NCBI GenBank assembly: GCA_012728315.1
Contig: JAAYFI010000032.1
Span: forward strand, 1-64,000
Origin: Gammaproteobacteria bacterium
GTDB taxonomy: Bacteria > Pseudomonadota > Gammaproteobacteria > Pseudomonadales > Pseudomonadaceae
Length of the DNA: 64,000 nt
Direction of reading: 5' to 3'
Part shown: one piece after another, positions 58,560 through 64,000 of the stretch
Layout: each line of letters opens with the position of its first letter
Position numbering within the stretch: position 1 is the first letter of the stretch
The notes under the pieces: model-generated
What the model was told of the DNA's origin: nothing
Databases searched by the model: none
What the model saw: the letters and a program-made list of their open reading frames with translations, nothing else
Made by a program: the position numbers and the translations under genes

Positions 58560-59608
58560 TAGATTACGGGCTCTTGTAATGAGAGAGGGGTGCCAACCAA
58601 ATCAACCAAAGCGTCAATCACTTGCTGCGGCTTAAGCAAGCGTAAGCAATCATAATGGCCATAACGGCAGGTACGCTCAAAGCATGGGCTGCAATCAATG
58701 CCCGTACGCACAATCGCCACCTGCTCGGCTAAGGGTGGGGTGAACTCGGGGGATGTCGAGCCGTAAACGGCCACTAAAGGCAAAGCCAAAGCCGCAGCAA
58801 CATGCATTAAGCCCGAATCATTGGACACCACGGCAGTGGCACAGGACATCAAATCAATGGCCTGCGCCAAAGATGTTTCACCCGCCAAGTTATACACTTC
58901 TTCGCGTAAACCCGGGATCAAAAATTGGCGAATGTCCTCACCATCAGCATGATCATTTTTCGAACCAAAAATCCATACCTGCCAACCTTGGCGAATTTTT
59001 TCTTCCGCCACTTGAGCGTAATGCTGGGCCGGCCAGCGTTTCGAGTCACCAAACTCCGCACCTGGGCAAAGTGCCAAAATAGGTCGATCCGCCACTTGTA
59101 AAGCAAAAGCAGCTAAAGCCTCGTCACGCTGAGCCGGATCAATCTGCAAATGCGGACGCGGATAAGGTTGCGGCAATGGCGCAGCAGGCGGATAAGCCAG
59201 CGCCATAAAACGTTCGATCATCAATGGATAACGCTGTTTATCTAAAATGCGCAGATCATTGAGCAAACCATAACGCATTTCCCCTTTCCAGCCGGTACGC
59301 AGCGGTATCCCCGCAAAAAAAGGCGTTAGCGCTGATTTTAACGAGTTAGGCAACAAGATGGCTTGCTCATACTGGCCTCTGAGCTGGCGGCCAATTTTAC
59401 GTCGCGCCGCCAAATCCAGCACCCCATGCCCCAGCGGAAAGCTCAGTGCATGACGCACTTCTGGCATGCGCTGCAAAATAGGCCGGCTCCAGTCCGGCGC
59501 TAAAACATCAATGTTGCAATCAGGGTGCTGCTGCTTCAGACACATAAATAATGTCTGCGCCATCACCATGTCGCCGACCCAACTTGGGCCAATAATCAAT
59601 ATATTCAT
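58559..59608 (-). CDS. waaF: LPS heptosyltransferase II WaaF
   Basis: WaaF adds the second heptose. From ATG 59608 (MNILIIGPSWVGDMVMAQ) it has 349 residues; a frame to 59644 only adds a leader. GT9 motifs are ILALCPGAEFGDSKRWP and VSNDSGLMHVAAALALPLVA. It starts the minus-strand LPS operon that runs to 47793. Confidence 0.96.
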   Translation of the reverse strand: MNILIIGPSWVGDMVMAQTLFMCLKQQHPDCNIDVLAPDWSRPILQRMPEVRHALSFPLGHGVLDLAARRKIGRQLRGQYEQAILLPNSLKSALTPFFAGIPLRTGWKGEMRYGLLNDLRILDKQRYPLMIERFMALAYPPAAPLPQPYPRPHLQIDPAQRDEALAAFALQVADRPILALCPGAEFGDSKRWPAQHYAQVAEEKIRQGWQVWIFGSKNDHADGEDIRQFLIPGLREEVYNLAGETSLAQAIDLMSCATAVVSNDSGLMHVAAALALPLVAVYGSTSPEFTPPLAEQVAIVRTGIDCSPCFERTCRYGHYDCLRLLKPQQVIDALVDLVGTPLSLQEPVI

Positions 59609-59638
59609 AGTGCAGAGTTTCAAGCATCTAAGCAGGCG

Positions 59639-59674
59639 CGGCAAGTGCTGGCATAAAAAAGCTTACACTTGCCG
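59639..59674. terminator. Stem-loop between the RND operon and waaF
   Basis: Nine-base arms CGGCAAGTG / CACTTGCCG flank an 18-base loop holding an A6 run, just past the RND permease stop. It could end the efflux transcript, but the long loop makes this weak. Confidence 0.35.
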
Positions 59675-59679
59675 ATGTT

Positions 59680-62600
59680 TTATTCTTTGCGCACACGAAA
59701 CCATGCGGCATAGAGCGCCGGCAAGAATAACAAAGTCAGCACTGTGGCGACTATCAATCCCCCCATAATGGCAACCGCCATGGGCCCAAAGAACACGCTT
59801 CGAGACAAAGGAATCATCGCTAGAACCGCCGCCAATGCAGTTAATGTAATCGGACGAAAGCGTCGTACAGTGGCATCAATCACTGCCTGCCAAGGGCTGT
59901 GCCCAAGCGCAATATCAGTTTCGATTTGATCCACTAGAATCACCGAGTTGCGCATAATCATACCTGATAACGCAATAGTACCCAGCATCGCCACAAAGCC
60001 AAACGGCTGATTAAATAACAATAAAAACAGTGTCACCCCGATCAATCCCAATGGCGCAGTCAGAAATACCAGCACCGAGCGGGAAAAACTGCGCAATTGA
60101 ATCATCAACAGCGATAACACCACCAGTAAGAATAACGGCATACCCGCAATGACCGAACGCTGTCCGCGGCTTGAGTCTTCAACGGTACCGCCCACCTCAA
60201 GTAGATAACCTTCAGGTAAAGCCGCACGCACGGCCTGCAAATTCGGCAAAATCTCTTGAACAACATCCACGGCTTGATGCGCGCCATAAATATCAGCACG
60301 TATGGTGACATTCGGCAAACGATTACGATGCCAAATGACGCCTTCCTCAAAACCGTACTCTAGATTCGCCACCTGCGACAGCGACACGCTCGTGCCATGC
60401 TCAGTAGGAATAGCCAAACTGCCCAAACTGGCCAGATCTTCACGATCCTCTAAAGTCCCGCGCTGCAGTATTTCAATCAGCTCATTACCCTCGCGGAACT
60501 GACCAACGCTGGCCCCCGACAGCGCCCCACGTAAAAACTGAGACACACTGGCGGTACTCACCCCTAAAGCTCGTGCACGGTCTTGATCAATCTGCAGATA
60601 GACCACCTTACTGGGTTCTTCCCAATCCAGGTGCACATTGCTGACATGTGGGTTTTCACGCACCACCGCCGCCACTTGACGGGCCAATTGGCGCACTTGA
60701 TTAATATGCTCACCGGTTATCCGAAATTGCACCGGATAGCCAACAGGAGGGCCATTTTCTAAGCGGGTAATGCGCGCGCGCAAATCCGGAAATTGTTCCT
60801 GCATGGTTTTAATCAACCAAGCGCGAATCTCTTCACGCTGCTCAAGATCCTCTGTAATCATCACAAACTGAGCAAAACTAGTGGCCGGCAATTGCTGATC
60901 CAGCGGCAAATAGAAACGCGGCGAACCTGAGCCAATATAAGCCACATAATTTTCAATGCCAGAGCGGTCTTTAAGCAGGCTTTCAATTTTTTCAACTTGA
61001 CTCTGCGTCGCCCTTAACGAGGCCCCTTCCGCTAATTTAATATCCAACAACAACTCGAGACGATTGGAGTCAGCAAAAAACTGCTTAGGCACAAAACGAA
61101 AGGTAAAAATCGACCCAGCAAAGAGCAATACTGTCACCAGGATCACTGCAGTTCGATGACTGACACACCAAGTAATTACCGCACGAATCCGCTGATAAAA
61201 AGGTGTTGCATAGGGATCATGCTCGCCCTTTTTACTGCCATGCTTGGCGGCTTTAAGACGCGCCAAGTCAGGCAATAACTTATCCCCTAAATAGGGCACA
61301 AAAACCACCGCTGCGATCCATGAAACAATCAGCGCAATGCCCACCACTTGGAAAATGGAGCGGGTATATTCACCTACACTGGACTGCGCGGTTGCAATGG
61401 GTAAAAATCCCGCGGCAGTAATTAAGGTTCCGGTCAACATCGGAAAGGCCGTGCTGGTCCAAGCAAAACTGGCTGCTTTCAGGCGATCCATACCTTGCTC
61501 CATTTTGATGGCCATCATCTCTACGGCAATAATGGCGTCATCCACCATTAAGCCCAGCGCCAGCACCAGCGCACCTAAGGAGATTTTATGCAAACCGATG
61601 CCAAAGTAATGCATTAAAGCAAAGGTCATGGCCAATACCAGCGGGATCGAGAGCGCCACGACTAAACCGGTACGAAACCCCAGCGAGAAGAAACATACCA
61701 GCAAAACAATGGCCAAGGCCTCAACTAAAACCTGAACGAACTCTCCCACACTTTCTTTAACCGCCGCGGGCTGATCAGATACTTTACGCAACTGCATACC
61801 CAGCGGCAGGGTATCTTGCAAACGGGCAAATTCTTCTTCTAAAGCTTTACCAAGAATCAAAATATCGCCACCATCGCGCATCGCCACAGCAATGGCTAAT
61901 GCATCCTCCCCCATAAAGCGCACACGCGGTGCGGCAGGATCATTAAATCCACGGCGCACCTCGGCAATATCGCCAAGACGAAAGGTTCGCTCACCGATGC
62001 GGATAGGAAACTCACGGATTTCTTTGACTGTTTCAAAGCGCCCACTGACACGCAACTGCACACGGTCTGTGGCTGTTTCAAAAAAACCTGTGGCTGATAC
62101 GCTATTTTGCTCCTCCAGCGCTTGCTGTACCGCCCGCAAGGGTAAACCTAAACTGGCAAGGCGCGTATTGGAGATTTCAACCCACACTTTTTCGTCTTGC
62201 AGGCCAAGAATCTCAACCTTACCCACATCTTTGACGCGCTGGAGCTGGAGCTGTACGCGATCGGCATAATCTTTTAATACCGCGTAATCAAAACCCTCCC
62301 CCGTCAGCGCATAGATATTGCCAAAGGTGGTACCAAACTCATCATTAAAAAAAGGCCCGCGCACGCCCGGCGGCAAGGTATGTTTAATATCAGCGATTTT
62401 TTTGCGTATCTGATACCAGAGCTCAGGCACTTCTTTGGCGCCTAAAGAATCACGCGCAACAAAGGTCACCTGTGATTCACCCGGCCTAGAAAAAGACACC
62501 ACTTTTTCAAATTCACCGGTTTCCATCAGTTTCTTTTCAATGCGTTCAGTCACTTGCTGCGCAACTTCTTCAGCGGTTGCACCGGGCCAAACCGTATTGA

Positions 62601-62745
62601 TCACCATCGCTTTAAACGTAAAGGGCGGATCTTCACTCTGCCCAAGTTTGCTATACGACATGCTGCCTATAATCGCCAGCAACACCATGCTAAACAATAC
62701 CAGTGGACGATTATTCAAGGCCCAAGCAGAAAGATTAAAGCGCAT
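59680..62745 (-). CDS. RND efflux pump inner-membrane permease
   Basis: The 1021-residue proton-driven RND transporter, probably a trimer, has TM1 at about 10-30, two large periplasmic porter loops and TM segments around 330-540 and 850-1010. The TM4 proton-relay segment is LVLALGLMVDDAIIAVEMM, with the Asp pair. GPPVGYPVQFRITG in the second porter loop and IALSGMIMRNSVILVDQIE in the C-terminal half are typical. The sequence is closer to the TriC/VexK-like branch than to MexB. The adaptor is encoded five bases upstream; no outer-membrane channel gene is present, so TolC/OpmH would be borrowed. Confidence 0.92.
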   Translation of the reverse strand: MRFNLSAWALNNRPLVLFSMVLLAIIGSMSYSKLGQSEDPPFTFKAMVINTVWPGATAEEVAQQVTERIEKKLMETGEFEKVVSFSRPGESQVTFVARDSLGAKEVPELWYQIRKKIADIKHTLPPGVRGPFFNDEFGTTFGNIYALTGEGFDYAVLKDYADRVQLQLQRVKDVGKVEILGLQDEKVWVEISNTRLASLGLPLRAVQQALEEQNSVSATGFFETATDRVQLRVSGRFETVKEIREFPIRIGERTFRLGDIAEVRRGFNDPAAPRVRFMGEDALAIAVAMRDGGDILILGKALEEEFARLQDTLPLGMQLRKVSDQPAAVKESVGEFVQVLVEALAIVLLVCFFSLGFRTGLVVALSIPLVLAMTFALMHYFGIGLHKISLGALVLALGLMVDDAIIAVEMMAIKMEQGMDRLKAASFAWTSTAFPMLTGTLITAAGFLPIATAQSSVGEYTRSIFQVVGIALIVSWIAAVVFVPYLGDKLLPDLARLKAAKHGSKKGEHDPYATPFYQRIRAVITWCVSHRTAVILVTVLLFAGSIFTFRFVPKQFFADSNRLELLLDIKLAEGASLRATQSQVEKIESLLKDRSGIENYVAYIGSGSPRFYLPLDQQLPATSFAQFVMITEDLEQREEIRAWLIKTMQEQFPDLRARITRLENGPPVGYPVQFRITGEHINQVRQLARQVAAVVRENPHVSNVHLDWEEPSKVVYLQIDQDRARALGVSTASVSQFLRGALSGASVGQFREGNELIEILQRGTLEDREDLASLGSLAIPTEHGTSVSLSQVANLEYGFEEGVIWHRNRLPNVTIRADIYGAHQAVDVVQEILPNLQAVRAALPEGYLLEVGGTVEDSSRGQRSVIAGMPLFLLVVLSLLMIQLRSFSRSVLVFLTAPLGLIGVTLFLLLFNQPFGFVAMLGTIALSGMIMRNSVILVDQIETDIALGHSPWQAVIDATVRRFRPITLTALAAVLAMIPLSRSVFFGPMAVAIMGGLIVATVLTLLFLPALYAAWFRVRKE

Positions 62746-62750
62746 CAGTC

Positions 62751-63851
62751 TTACTCCTTAGCGCTCATGGCGACCGGCTGATTTGCTCGATCGACCGGGC
62801 GCACTTCTTGCCCGTCTTGCAACAAATGCACACCCGCGGCGACCACCCAATCTTCCTCTTGCAACCCTTGCACAACCGGCACACTGGTTTGTCCAAAAGC
62901 GCCCAACTGCACAGTGCGTTTCTGCACCTTAGAGGTTGTAGGGTCGACCACCCACACATAGGCCTGACCTGCGTCTGCGGTCACCGCCGATAACGGCACT
63001 GAATATTGCGCGTCCACCTCAGAAGCCATATAAACCTTGGCACTTTGCCCCAACTCGGCAGCAATAGTCGCCGTACGAAAAGCCACCCGCGCCGCATAGG
63101 TGCGCGAACGCGAATCGGCTGCAGGAGCAATCTCTCGAATCTCACCAGCAAAACGCTGGTCAGGCTGCGACCACAACGACACCTCCACCGGCTGTCCCAC
63201 CTTAAAGCGCTCAATGGCATGCTCAGGCAAGTTAATCGCCACCTCTCGCTCACCATCCACCGCTAACACAAAAACAGTTTGTCCCGCAGCAACGACCTGC
63301 CCTGCTTCCACTCGCGCCTGAGCAATGACCCCATAATAGGGTGCTCGCAACTGCGTGTAATTGGCTTGATTTTTTGCCGCTTCCAGCTCTGCTCGAGCTT
63401 GACGTAAGCGTGCTTCTCCAGCTTTAAATTGGTTTTGTGCATTATCGTAATGCGAACGACTGAGCAGCTGTCGCTCCAGCAGTTTTGTATAGCGATCACG
63501 TTCTGCCCTAACCAGCTCAAGATTGGCTTGTGCAGCCGAGACTTGCGCCTGCATGGCATCTAAATGCAGGCGCACATCTTCCGGATCCAGTTGCGCTAAA
63601 ACCTGATCTTCACTGACCTTAGCACCAACATCGACCAAACGTTTAATCACTTTACCCCCCAAGCGAAATGCCAACTCAGGCTCTAAGCGCGCGCGTACCT
63701 CTCCTGGAAAAGCAACCGTCGTTTCACTGATAACCTCAGGCTTAACCACCATCACAGGGCGGATACTTACGGCAACAGGCTCTTCATGACTGCATGCACT
63801 GAGCAGCACCAATGACAAGTAAACAAATAAACAAAGAATGCGATGCGACAT
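62751..63851 (-). CDS. RND efflux adaptor (membrane-fusion lipoprotein)
   Basis: The adaptor has 366 residues from ATG 63851 (MSHRILCLFVYL). The lipobox LLSAC puts a lipidated Cys near residue 20, anchoring it to the inner membrane. Domains in order are a lipoyl half (VIKRLVDVGAKVSEDQVLAQLDP), a coiled-coil hairpin (about 90-155, with QAQVSAAQANLELVRAERD), the returning lipoyl half, a beta-barrel (EVSLWSQPDQRFAGEI) and a membrane-proximal domain. It bridges permease and outer-membrane channel. It diverges from a TetR gene, its likely repressor. Confidence 0.92.
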   Translation of the reverse strand: MSHRILCLFVYLSLVLLSACSHEEPVAVSIRPVMVVKPEVISETTVAFPGEVRARLEPELAFRLGGKVIKRLVDVGAKVSEDQVLAQLDPEDVRLHLDAMQAQVSAAQANLELVRAERDRYTKLLERQLLSRSHYDNAQNQFKAGEARLRQARAELEAAKNQANYTQLRAPYYGVIAQARVEAGQVVAAGQTVFVLAVDGEREVAINLPEHAIERFKVGQPVEVSLWSQPDQRFAGEIREIAPAADSRSRTYAARVAFRTATIAAELGQSAKVYMASEVDAQYSVPLSAVTADAGQAYVWVVDPTTSKVQKRTVQLGAFGQTSVPVVQGLQEEDWVVAAGVHLLQDGQEVRPVDRANQPVAMSAKE

Positions 63852-63897
63852 AGTAAATTGACCTTTGACTGCAGCCACTGGAATACATAACGAGGGA

Positions 63898-63913
63898 AGT
63901 ATAGTAAAATACT
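63898..63913. promoter_or_regulatory. Candidate TetR operator between the efflux operon and its regulator
   Basis: The dyad AGTAT-AGTAAA-ATACT lies in the 90-base divergent spacer and overlaps a TATACT -10-like element for the efflux operon (minus strand, 63903-63898). Arms are only five bases, so the exact operator is uncertain. Confidence 0.4.
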
Positions 63914-63941
63914 ACACTCATCAGTTCACTATTTATTTTAT

Positions 63942-64000
63942 ATGTTAAAAGCAGCGCAAAAAACCGGCCCCGGCCGACCGAAAAACATGACAAAACGCGC
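63942..64000 (+). CDS. TetR-family regulator, N-terminal fragment cut by window edge
   Basis: From ATG 63942 the frame reads MLKAAQKTGPGRPKNMTKRA up to the end of the window. A GRPK-type basic arm followed by a lysine/arginine-led helix is the typical N-terminus of TetR repressors. Only 19 codons are visible. Divergence from an RND adaptor gene supports a local repressor of the pump. It resembles the entry of TetR pairs beside TriABC/MexAB-like pumps. Confidence 0.65.
   Translation, partial: MLKAAQKTGPGRPKNMTKR

Overview
This 64-kb window looks like chromosome from a gammaproteobacterium of the Pseudomonadaceae. Many gene products resemble Pseudomonas proteins, and several blocks keep the P. 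aeruginosa gene order: mlaFEDCB-ibaG-murA-hisGDC, dgkA-erdR, yjcH-actP, rnfABCDGE, dnpA/mig-14, and wapH-wapO-kinases-waaP-waaG-waaC-waaF. Base composition is moderate (about half G+C by eye), lower than in classical Pseudomonas, so a low-GC relative such as the Thiopseudomonas/Denitrificimonas group is plausible. The species cannot be fixed from the sequence.

Region by region. (1) 1-1240 is the decayed head of a chromosomal integron. It has an integrase pseudogene (877-1240) with an internal deletion, an intact-looking promoter overlapped by a LexA (SOS) box, an attI-type junction, one minus-strand cassette encoding a small lipoprotein, and an attC site whose second half is interrupted by what looks like the 5' end of a group II intron. 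(2) 1374-15531 is mostly housekeeping: a coiled-coil protein of unknown function, metE/metR, dgkA, the ErdR-type response regulator, orn, and the his-murA-ibaG-mla cluster (histidine synthesis, peptidoglycan precursor, outer-membrane lipid transport). (3) 15747-28396 holds slyD, ackA-pta, an acyltransferase, a class I fumarase, a SPOUT methyltransferase, CsbD and BON stress proteins, a MarR-controlled exporter, a Fur-box-preceded small exported protein and the acetate uptake pair yjcH-actP. (4) 28882-37003 has a chemoreceptor, the complete rnfABCDGE (rsx) electron-transport operon and a cold-shock/DUF1294 protein. (5) 37052-59608 is a lipopolysaccharide core and O-antigen region: a PIG-L deacetylase and a Mig-14-like protein, rfbBACD for dTDP-L-rhamnose, an A+T-rich island (about 43.9-47.7 kb) with a glycosyltransferase, a two-domain kinase-like fusion and an O-antigen ligase, then a long minus-strand operon of glycosyltransferases, a carbamoyltransferase, four kinase-fold proteins and waaG-waaC-waaF. 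(6) 59680-64000 is an RND efflux pump (permease plus adaptor) with a divergent TetR regulator cut by the window edge.

How they fit together: acetate metabolism is represented by ackA-pta, yjcH-actP and erdR, whose relatives control acetate uptake genes in Pseudomonas. Envelope biogenesis dominates: Mla keeps outer-membrane lipid asymmetry, MurA starts peptidoglycan synthesis, rfbBACD supplies rhamnose, and the waa/wap genes build, phosphorylate and carbamoylate the LPS core.

The most unusual items are the kinase-like gene duplication and fusion at 43319-46524 and the integron remnant at the left edge. No tRNA, rRNA or CRISPR array was seen.
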